Assembly: GCA_048883405.1 (NCBI GenBank)
Contig: JBHLQS010000024.1
Span: forward strand, 1 to 23,392
Length of the DNA: 23,392 nt
Direction of reading: 5' to 3'
DNA from: SMTZ1-83 sp048883405
GTDB lineage: Archaea; Asgardarchaeota; Thorarchaeia; Thorarchaeales; Thorarchaeaceae
The notes under the pieces were generated by a model that worked only from the letters and a program-made list of their open reading frames with translations, was not told where the DNA came from and ran no database searches. A program made the translations under genes and the position numbers. This document shows positions 6,778 through 13,539 of this stretch, one piece after another (position 1 is the first letter of the stretch; every line of letters starts with the position of its first letter).

Positions 6778-7749
6778 ATGAAGGCGATTGTAATCACGAA
6801 ATATGGAGGCCCAGAAGTATTACAGTACAAAGAGGTGGACAAACCAGCTCCCAATGATGATGAAGTTCTTGTGAAAATAAATGCATCATCCCTGAATGCA
6901 GCCGACTTCGAAGCTATGAGAGGTTCATGGGCATCCCGTCTTGGAGGTCCAATGAAGACAAAACACAAGATTCTCGGAACCGATATTGCGGGGCAGATAA
7001 AAGCGGTTGGCAGTAACGTGACACAGTTTCAGCCTGGAGACGAGGTCGTCGGAGACTTGCTATTCCCGAATGGTTATGGAGCATTTGCTGAGTATGCAGT
7101 AGCACCTGAAAAAGCACTAGCAAAGAAACCAGCCAGTATGACATTCGAACAGGCTGCAACTATACCTCAAGCAGGCATCATCGCCCTGCAGAGTCTTCGT
7201 GGCAAACGACAGATACAGTCTGGTGAAAGAGTTCTAATCAATGGAGCGGGGGGTGGAATGGGCACATTCGCTGTGCAGATATCCAAGTACTACGGAGCGG
7301 AAGTGACTGCTGTGGATAGTGCGATGAAATTGGACATGTTACGCTCGATAGGAGCCGATCATGTCATTGATTATATGAAAACGGACTATACTAAGACCGG
7401 GGAGCGCTATGATATGATTCTCGATACTGTTGCACGTCGCTCAATATTGGCATACAGGCGAGCGCTGAATTCAGATGGGATGTTCATTATGGTCGGAGGC
7501 TCAAGGTCCGCGATCTTCCAGACCGCGTTTCTTGGTCCTTTGATATCCAGGATGGGGAGTAGGAAACTCGGTCTCAATCCATGGGATCGAAATCCGAAGG
7601 AAGACTATGAGTTCCTTGGAGAGCTCTCTGAAGCTGGCAAGGTAGTTCCCGTAATAGACCGGCAAATATCCTTGAGTAAGGTTCCTGAAGCACTCAGGTA
7701 CCTCGAAGAGGGAAAAGCACTTGGAAAAATCGTAGTGACTATGGAATAG
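6778..7749 (+). CDS. MDR-family NAD(P)-dependent reductase 2
   Basis: A 323-residue medium-chain reductase. ATG 6778 is chosen because MKAIVITKYGGPEVL is the normal family N-terminus and AGAGGG lies 7 nt before it; the frame stays open upstream to 6709 but that reads through the previous gene. Features: GroES-like domain (1-125), GAGGGMG dinucleotide loop at 156-162, and D180 at the end of strand beta-2 (TAVDS), which by analogy favours NAD(H). The HVIDYMKTDYTKTGERYDMILD region and C-terminal GKIVVTME are typical. No zinc-ligand Cys are present. Substrate unknown; likely reduction of an enone, quinone or aldehyde. It sits between DUF4386 (19-bp gap) and the ABM-fold gene (19-bp gap). Confidence 0.9.
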   Translation: MKAIVITKYGGPEVLQYKEVDKPAPNDDEVLVKINASSLNAADFEAMRGSWASRLGGPMKTKHKILGTDIAGQIKAVGSNVTQFQPGDEVVGDLLFPNGYGAFAEYAVAPEKALAKKPASMTFEQAATIPQAGIIALQSLRGKRQIQSGERVLINGAGGGMGTFAVQISKYYGAEVTAVDSAMKLDMLRSIGADHVIDYMKTDYTKTGERYDMILDTVARRSILAYRRALNSDGMFIMVGGSRSAIFQTAFLGPLISRMGSRKLGLNPWDRNPKEDYEFLGELSEAGKVVPVIDRQISLSKVPEALRYLEEGKALGKIVVTME

Positions 7750-7768
7750 ATTCGCAGGAGGATTCTGA

Positions 7769-8083
7769 ATGATAAGTCGCATATGGCATGGTTGGACGAA
7801 TCGTGAAAACGCTGACGCGTATGAAGAATTACTTCGTAGGGAGATATTTGTCAATATTGCGAAGCAATCAATTCAAGGCTACAGGGGAATTCACTTGCTC
7901 CGTAGAGATGTTGATGATGGAGTAGAGTTTGTTACTATAATGTGGTTTGACAATGTGGACTCTATTAGAACATTTGCGGGGGAAGATTATGAAGAGGCTG
8001 TAGTACCTCCTGAAGCCCGGAAACTCCTATCAAGGTTTGATGATCGGTCAGCTCACTATCAGGTTGTCAAGACTCCTAGATAA
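7769..8083 (+). CDS. Antibiotic biosynthesis monooxygenase (ABM)-fold protein
   Basis: A 104-residue single-domain protein with the dimeric alpha/beta-barrel pattern: ISRIWHGWT, helix NADAYEELLRREI, then GYRGIHLLRRDVDDGVEFVTIMWFDNVDSIRTFAG and a terminal HYQVVKTP strand. Proteins of this fold include small cofactor-independent quinol monooxygenases, heme-degrading enzymes and stress proteins; which of these applies cannot be read here. A strong AGGAGGA at 7756-7762 lies 6 nt before ATG 7769. It is the last gene of the DUF4386-MDR reductase 2 operon. A reductase next to an ABM protein would fit chemistry on quinones or other reactive carbonyls, but this is inference. Confidence 0.8.
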   Translation: MISRIWHGWTNRENADAYEELLRREIFVNIAKQSIQGYRGIHLLRRDVDDGVEFVTIMWFDNVDSIRTFAGEDYEEAVVPPEARKLLSRFDDRSAHYQVVKTPR

Positions 8084-8230
8084 TGCGGATAGTCCGATGT
8101 CATAAATGATGACTTCGTCTCTTCAATGTCATCAATCCTGAGTACTCCATGAGATTAGCAATGAAGACTCAGTCATCACAATCCAGCTGACTTCACTCAG
8201 TTAGCAAATGCTCATGTATTGAATCCTGAT

Positions 8231-8300
8231 TCTTAACTATAGTATAATTCTTAAGGGCGATAATAAGTTGATAGGATGCTAGAGTTACGTTGTGTAACTC
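8231..8300 (+). promoter_or_regulatory. Promoter and operator-like inverted repeat before the 8319 gene
   Basis: An A/T-rich stretch (CTTAACTATAGTATAATTCT at 8232-8251, then TAAGG) contains TATA-like elements. Thirty bases on, GAGTTAC-GTTGT-GTAACTC (8282-8300) is a perfect 7-bp inverted repeat with a 5-nt spacer, at about the expected transcription start and ending 18 bp before the ATG. It could be an operator or a leader hairpin that ends just before GGAGAGA. Confidence 0.5.
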
Positions 8301-8318
8301 GCAATAGGAGAGAGTAAA

Positions 8319-8684
8319 ATGAAAACTGAAACAGCACAGAGAATACTGTGGTTTGCAATGATCTTTATCATTCTCACCACGCTAGTCTTCGCAATCGGGG
8401 GCGTATTGATTGCACTCGCCTTTGAATATGTGGACGTAGGATCCTTCATTTCCGACCCTACAATCTTGGCATTCATTACAGATTACCAATGGGCAATCCC
8501 GATTGCAGTAGAATTTCTAGCCATTATCCAAGCCATATTTCTCTTGATCATATACATGTGGCGCAAAGATCCTATGGCACACAGAACTGCATTCACCATT
8601 ATTGGCATTCTTTTGCTACTTTTTGGCTGGAGTCTCCCAGGCTTCCTCATCCTCTTACCTGGACTCCTTTTGGAAGAACAGTAG
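8319..8684 (+). CDS. Small multi-pass membrane protein
   Basis: A 121-residue hydrophobic protein with segments at about 9-35, 57-79 and 90-116 (the last, rich in Leu/Ile, may be two short helices). A polar loop (VDVGSFISDPT) and a charged WRKDPMAHR turn separate them. No motif identifies a function and I do not recognise the family. GGAGAGAG lies 7 nt before ATG 8319. It has its own promoter region upstream and a good terminator downstream, so it is a single-gene unit just before MDR reductase 3. Confidence 0.7.
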   Translation: MKTETAQRILWFAMIFIILTTLVFAIGGVLIALAFEYVDVGSFISDPTILAFITDYQWAIPIAVEFLAIIQAIFLLIIYMWRKDPMAHRTAFTIIGILLLLFGWSLPGFLILLPGLLLEEQ

Positions 8685-8693
8685 TCATTGTCG

Positions 8694-8728
8694 AGAGACC
8701 GCAACTCGGTCTCTTCTACCTTTTTATT
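8694..8728 (+). terminator. Intrinsic-type terminator
   Basis: AGAGACCG (8694-8701) pairs perfectly with CGGTCTCT (8707-8714) around CAACT, followed at 8721 by TTTTTATTT. It starts 9 bp after the stop codon of the 8319 gene and is the most convincing terminator in the window. Confidence 0.7.
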
Positions 8729-8807
8729 TCACACCAGATTTAAGATGAGGAGAGGTGAGGTAGAGCCATAATTGCTGTCCAGAAATGACAATTTGAGGAG
8801 GAGTGCC

Positions 8808-9782
8808 ATGAAAGCAGTCATATGTCCGAAATATGGGCCGCCAGAGGTTTTACAATTAAGAAATGTTCCAAAACCGTCCCCAAAGGATGATGAGATTCTA
8901 ATCAAGAACCACGCAACAACGGTAGTTCTGGGAGACTGCGAACTTAGAGGGTTCAATTTCCCTTACTATGGATTTGGACTTCGGCTCCTCCTACGACTTG
9001 GATTTGGTTTCAGAGGTCCCAGGAAGAAGATAATTGGACAACAACTGGCTGGTACCGTGGAAGAAGTCGGAAAGAATGTGACATTATTCGAGCCAGGTGA
9101 CCAAGTGTTTGCATGTACAGATCTCACCTTGGGAGCGTACGCGGAGTACAAAGTTATGCCTGAAGCAGGAATAGTGGCAACAAAGCCAGCTAACATGAGC
9201 TTTGAGGAGGCTTCCACTATTCCCATCGGAGGAAGTGAGGCACTTCATTTCATGACTGAAGCCAATATTCAGAGCGGCCAAGCCGTATTGATTAATGGAG
9301 CAGGAGGGAGTATAGGCACTATTGCACTACAGCTTGCCAAGTCTAAGGGAGCGGAGGTGACCGCTGTAGACAGTGCGGGGAAATTTGACATGCTGAGCTC
9401 ACTTGGAGCTGACAACCTCATAGACTACAAATATGAGCTCTTTACAGAGAGAGAGGAAACCTATGACATCATCTTCGATGTTGTGGGGGTAACCAAATTC
9501 TCAGGATGCATGAAATCACTAAATGAGAATGGAATCTATCTTCTAGGAAATGGGTCGGTATCTAGAGGAGATAAATCGACTGCAAGGAAAAACAACATCA
9601 GAGTATACGACAAGTACACGGACTATACGACTGAACGTCTAGTCGAACTCAGAGAGCTCCTTGAAGCAGGTACGATAAGGACAGTCATAGACAGAACCTA
9701 CCCATTAGAGCAGATGGTTGAAGTCCACAGATTTGTAGAACAAGGTGGCAAGCTGGGCAATGTTGTAGTTGTAATGGACTGA
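8808..9782 (+). CDS. MDR-family NAD(P)-dependent reductase 3
   Basis: A 324-residue medium-chain reductase. ATG 8808 is chosen because GAGGAGGA at 8795-8802 lies 5 nt upstream and MKAVICPKYGPPEVL matches the family N-terminus. The dinucleotide loop is GAGGSIG (164-170), with D188 ending strand beta-2 (suggesting NAD(H)). It shares the RGPRKKIIG insertion and the DRTYPLEQMVE.....GK.GNV C-terminus with reductase 1. No zinc ligands are seen. A glycyl-radical-enzyme activase starts 19 bp after its stop codon on the same strand, so it is probably co-transcribed with the activase and may act on the product of the glycyl radical enzyme at 10822-13326. Confidence 0.9.
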   Translation: MKAVICPKYGPPEVLQLRNVPKPSPKDDEILIKNHATTVVLGDCELRGFNFPYYGFGLRLLLRLGFGFRGPRKKIIGQQLAGTVEEVGKNVTLFEPGDQVFACTDLTLGAYAEYKVMPEAGIVATKPANMSFEEASTIPIGGSEALHFMTEANIQSGQAVLINGAGGSIGTIALQLAKSKGAEVTAVDSAGKFDMLSSLGADNLIDYKYELFTEREETYDIIFDVVGVTKFSGCMKSLNENGIYLLGNGSVSRGDKSTARKNNIRVYDKYTDYTTERLVELRELLEAGTIRTVIDRTYPLEQMVEVHRFVEQGGKLGNVVVVMD

Positions 9783-9801
9783 CTTGGTTTGAGAATTCAA
9801 C

Positions 9802-10818
9802 ATGGAATTTGACTATAGATTGCTGACAGATTTATCAGGCATTTTGTCGTTGGAAACCATTGTGACGTCTATTTCAGAACCAAAGCTTAAGGGACTAATC
9901 TTCAAAATTGAGAGAATGACTACTGAAGATGGCCCTGGTCTTCGTACGACCATTTATTTCAATAGATGTCTATTAAATTGCGTTTGGTGTCACAATCCAG
10001 AATCAATCCCAAAAGAACCTCGACTTCAGTGGATAGACCACAAATGCATTGGAAGCAAACGTTGTGTGAATGTCTGTAAAGAGAAGGCCCTGCAATTTGA
10101 GAGGGATGCTTTGCATATTAACAGAGAGAGATGCACCAGTTGCGGAGAATGTGTTGACGCTTGTCCTAGTACTGCATTGACTATGTTTGGACAATGGTGG
10201 CATCTAGAAGAGCTTTTTCGCGAGATTGAGAAGGAAAAGATCTTCTTCAAGAAAACCAAAGGCGGAATCACTGCTTCTGGTGGTGAACCGACATTACAGC
10301 CAGACTTTCTCTTACAGTTGTTGAAATTATGCAAGGACAATGACATTTCTACTGCATTGGATACATGTGGTTATTCAAGTAAGAAGGTCTACCAAGATTT
10401 GCTTCCCTATGTTGATGTAGTTCTCCTAGATCTAAAGGTCATCGATTCTGTACAGCACCAGGAATTTACAGGAGTTGCAAACAACACTATTTTGGAAAAT
10501 GCCAAATGGATAGCACGCTATGTCAAGGAAAATGGAAAGATTATGTGGATACGTACACCACTGATCCCCAATTATACTGCCACGGAAGAGAATGTCAAAG
10601 GGATTGGAGAATTCATTGTAAATGAATTGAACAATATTCCCGAGGTCTGGGACTTGTTAGCCTTCAATAAACTCTGTGCGATAAAATATTCAAGGCTGGG
10701 AATGTCATGGCCGCTAGAAGATGAGCCTTTAATGACAAAAGATCAAATGGAACATTTTCTAGCTATTGCTAAGACCACTGGAGTGGACCAAGTAAAGTGG
10801 TCTGGCCTAACTCGCTGA
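9802..10818 (+). CDS. Glycyl-radical enzyme activating enzyme (radical SAM)
   Basis: A 338-residue radical SAM activase that abstracts H from the glycine of a partner glycyl radical enzyme. C56, C60 and C63 form the CX3CX2C motif (CLLNCVWC), preceded by the family mark MTTEDGPGLRTT. A ferredoxin-like insert follows: C82-x2-S85-x2-C88-x3-C92, then C111-x2-C114-x2-C117-x3-C121. S85 (codon AGC) stands where a cysteine is expected, so one auxiliary cluster is missing a ligand. GGITASGGEP (SAM contact) and a normal barrel complete it. The first ~30 residues exceed the usual length, so the true start could be internal (e.g. TTG 9823); no good ribosome-binding site helps. It follows MDR reductase 3 and faces its likely substrate enzyme tail to tail, 3 bp apart. 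Confidence 0.93.
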   Translation: MEFDYRLLTDLSGILSLETIVTSISEPKLKGLIFKIERMTTEDGPGLRTTIYFNRCLLNCVWCHNPESIPKEPRLQWIDHKCIGSKRCVNVCKEKALQFERDALHINRERCTSCGECVDACPSTALTMFGQWWHLEELFREIEKEKIFFKKTKGGITASGGEPTLQPDFLLQLLKLCKDNDISTALDTCGYSSKKVYQDLLPYVDVVLLDLKVIDSVQHQEFTGVANNTILENAKWIARYVKENGKIMWIRTPLIPNYTATEENVKGIGEFIVNELNNIPEVWDLLAFNKLCAIKYSRLGMSWPLEDEPLMTKDQMEHFLAIAKTTGVDQVKWSGLTR

Positions 10819-10821
10819 TTG

Positions 10822-13326
10822 TCATTCATTGAAGACGGTTCGTGCGATTATATCATCCTGAAGAGCTTTTGTTAGGTCAATAAACCGTGCCGAGTAACCT
10901 GTCACCTTGACTGAAAGGTCAGGGTATTTCTCTGGGTGGATTTGCGCATCTCTCAGTGTCTCTGAACTTATTGGATTGATTTGAAGCTCTCTTCCACCTA
11001 GCTCAAAATACGCTTCTACTATAGATGCTATTTTGTCTCTTCCCTCATCATCCTCTATCAAGCTTGGATTGAGTCTCACATTGAATCCTACTCCATCCGT
11101 CAGGAGGGCATCTCGTGAGGCTTCAGCAGCTGATCGGAGCACCATTGTAAGACCATTACGTTCTGTACCGTTTACAGGAGAAAGTCCGTTAGATACAGGT
11201 TCTCCACGTAATCTTCCATCTGGTGTAGCTCCAATCATCTGACCTTCGCTAACCTGCGATCCTGCAGCAGATACAAGGCTGGCCCGGTAGATACCCGTCC
11301 CACCCCTAACATTGTATTTTCTTGGAAGTTCACTGAATACATCTGCGACCCATTTAGCGAGTTTATCTGCTTTTTCATCACCATTTCCATATTTGGGAGC
11401 TTTATTCACTAGTTGCTCCCTGAGCTCTTCTGCGCCTTTGAAATTATTACGAACATGTTCAACCAATTCGCCCATTGTTACTATCTTTTCCTCAAAAACG
11501 GCCCATCGAATTGCCGCAAGTGAGTCAGCTACAGTTCCTAATGCCTGACCATTCATGCAACTATTATTGTAGCGGGCGCCATTCCGGGTGATATCCATTC
11601 CACTCTCCAGACATCCTTCTATGGTAGAAGAAATCAAGGGAGAAGGAAAGTGTTCTGCAAATACTCTATCTTTTAGCTCAGCCATTTTCACGGATCTATC
11701 TATGGCATAAGTAAGCTGATCAACAAAGGCTTGCTTAACATCCTCAAAGGATTCGAAGGTACTAGGGTCGGGAGTTTTTGCACCAACTTGTCGTCCTCTT
11801 GACATAGGAACACGTCCTTCATTCAATGCCATATGAAAAACGACTGCCATGAAAATCCCATTACCTCCTGTATAGGAGAAATCATTACCAGTTCCTGTGA
11901 GCTCTACACATCCAACAACTGAGTAATCACGGGCATCTTCTAGCGAATAGCCATCTTGGTGAAGGTGTGGTATCTGAATGTCATCGTTGTGAATGGCCAT
12001 TCCCGCAGTATATCGAAACGTTTCAATCACTCTTTTCATAAACTCATGCGAGGATTTGGAGGAGATTCGTATCGACAATGTGTTTAGAAGACTCTTTACA
12101 TTTGCAATAGCCTCAAGAAACATATATGTCACAGCATTAGTGGCATCATTTCCATCCTTGTCTACGCCCCCAATGGTGATGTTATTCTGTCCTGCTATTA
12201 CAACGGATGCAAGCTTGACTAAATATTCTTCAACGAGTTCTAAGGCTTCTTCATAGGTAATCCGACCCTGTGCTAAATCAGCGGCATAGTAAGGATAGAG
12301 ATATTGATCCACTCGTCCCTGAGAGAAAACATTTCCATCACCATAACTCATTTCCATGACTACATTCGTCATCCATATCGATTGAATCGCTTCCACAAAT
12401 GATCTGGGCGGAAGAGTTGGTACTCTCCTTGCACGTTCAGCGATTTCCAAGAGCTCCAATCTTCTCTGCTCCGGTGCATTCTCAGACATCTCCTTAGCAA
12501 GCTCAGAATACCTGTTGGAATAATCACAGACAGCTTTGGAGGTAACTAAAACTGCTTCATAGAAGTCTTTGCGTTGTTCGTAGTTCTCGTCGGTTTCTTT
12601 GAGTTCTTTGAGGCCCTTTTCGGCCATATCTTCTATTCCCTTGAAGCCTATCTTCAGAACTCGTCTAAAACCTGGAATTACATGTCCTTGGGTATCGGCT
12701 GCTAATGTATACGTATCTGGATTCTGGGCCAGAAAACTGTTTAGCATTTCAGCCATAGGTCCAGAAGCGTCAGTGTATAGCCCCGCTTCTCTCAGGACTT
12801 CCAATTTTCGACAAGACAGCGTCTTGTCCTTCCAGAAGGGGATAATCTCGTTCTTCAACTCATTGATTTCTTGTTCTGGAAGAGGAACATAACGATCAAG
12901 TGCGTGAAATATCAAATCGCTTGCTGCATTTGCACTCTTGTTTACCTTTCCAGCAAGCCCAAGGAATCCCTTCGTAAGTCTTGTCTTTAACCTGTCATCA
13001 AAGATGACATTAAGAAGATTCACATGCATTCCACGTTCTATCTCGAAAGGATCTGCTCTTACTTTACTCGATTTTACTCCTACCAGAAGCTCATCATCAT
13101 CAATCCTAATTGGAATGCAATGTAAGAATTCCTCTAATGCCTTAGCATCTCGCATGCAGGGTGGTGAATCTACCATCTGTTTCCAAATTCTTGTATAGCA
13201 TCGTGCTCGCTCAATATCAAGTTCTCTAGGCATCGATAGCATTCTATCTCTAATCTTCAGAACTCGATCAGAAGGAATTCCCTGTAGAGGAACCACTCTA
13301 TAATCCAGAATTGTCATGAAAGGCAT
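10822..13326 (-). CDS. Glycyl radical enzyme, GCVE-type (PFL2-like)
   Basis: An 834-residue glycyl radical enzyme of normal length. The Cys loop is VVGCVELTGTG with thiyl C473 and E475; the C-terminal motif is VKVTGYSARFIDLTKALQ with radical G810. The GCVE motif is shared by diol dehydratases, choline lyase, hydroxyproline dehydratase and related lyases, while pyruvate formate-lyase has two adjacent Cys. After GCVE this protein reads LTGTGNDF, not the PQ... of choline lyase or glycerol dehydratase. In GHVIPGF (214-220) the Asp usual in HxxPD is Gly219. Substrate unknown. A TATA-like box at 13341-13350 is so close that an mRNA might begin near the second ATG (Met4, 13317), so the protein may be three residues shorter. 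The enzyme is oxygen-sensitive, implying anaerobic life. Confidence 0.93.
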   Translation of the reverse strand: MPFMTILDYRVVPLQGIPSDRVLKIRDRMLSMPRELDIERARCYTRIWKQMVDSPPCMRDAKALEEFLHCIPIRIDDDELLVGVKSSKVRADPFEIERGMHVNLLNVIFDDRLKTRLTKGFLGLAGKVNKSANAASDLIFHALDRYVPLPEQEINELKNEIIPFWKDKTLSCRKLEVLREAGLYTDASGPMAEMLNSFLAQNPDTYTLAADTQGHVIPGFRRVLKIGFKGIEDMAEKGLKELKETDENYEQRKDFYEAVLVTSKAVCDYSNRYSELAKEMSENAPEQRRLELLEIAERARRVPTLPPRSFVEAIQSIWMTNVVMEMSYGDGNVFSQGRVDQYLYPYYAADLAQGRITYEEALELVEEYLVKLASVVIAGQNNITIGGVDKDGNDATNAVTYMFLEAIANVKSLLNTLSIRISSKSSHEFMKRVIETFRYTAGMAIHNDDIQIPHLHQDGYSLEDARDYSVVGCVELTGTGNDFSYTGGNGIFMAVVFHMALNEGRVPMSRGRQVGAKTPDPSTFESFEDVKQAFVDQLTYAIDRSVKMAELKDRVFAEHFPSPLISSTIEGCLESGMDITRNGARYNNSCMNGQALGTVADSLAAIRWAVFEEKIVTMGELVEHVRNNFKGAEELREQLVNKAPKYGNGDEKADKLAKWVADVFSELPRKYNVRGGTGIYRASLVSAAGSQVSEGQMIGATPDGRLRGEPVSNGLSPVNGTERNGLTMVLRSAAEASRDALLTDGVGFNVRLNPSLIEDDEGRDKIASIVEAYFELGGRELQINPISSETLRDAQIHPEKYPDLSVKVTGYSARFIDLTKALQDDIIARTVFNE

Positions 13327-13340
13327 AGTGTAATTCGGTC

Positions 13341-13350
13341 ATTTAAATAT
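13341..13350 (-). promoter_or_regulatory. TATA box of the glycyl radical enzyme gene
   Basis: On the minus strand ATATTTAAAT precedes ATG 13326 by only about 15-20 bp. Archaeal initiation some 25 bp from the box would fall near 13320, pointing to a leaderless message starting around the ATG at 13317. No Shine-Dalgarno motif is present, which fits. Confidence 0.5.
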
Positions 13351-13539
13351 CTAATCTAATTCCAGAAAATCCGTAACGCTGGTCCCGGAAAATCTACACA
13401 ATTGAAACAGATACTGATATTTCGAATGTTCATATGTACGAATTTCTGAAGCAAGACTTTTCTGTTTGCTAGTGCCACGGAGATTTCAGAAGGTCGATTT
13501 CGGACACTTATTGAATTGAAAGGAAGTAGGTGAATTATA

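Noticed and set aside
8091..8178. Long imperfect inverted repeat (GATGACTTCGTCTCTTCA / TGAAGACTCAGTCATC)
   Set aside because: Mismatched and widely spaced; may be chance or an old terminator, too weak to annotate.
11033..13198. Several plus-strand frames opposite the glycyl radical enzyme
   Set aside because: Ser/Pro-rich antisense shadows with no motif or ribosome-binding site.
10822..13326. Pyruvate formate-lyase
   Set aside because: The active site has a single Cys in GCVE, not the adjacent Cys pair of pyruvate formate-lyase.
10822..13326. Choline trimethylamine-lyase or glycerol dehydratase
   Set aside because: GCVE is shared but the following residues (LTGTGNDF) differ and no microcompartment genes are nearby.
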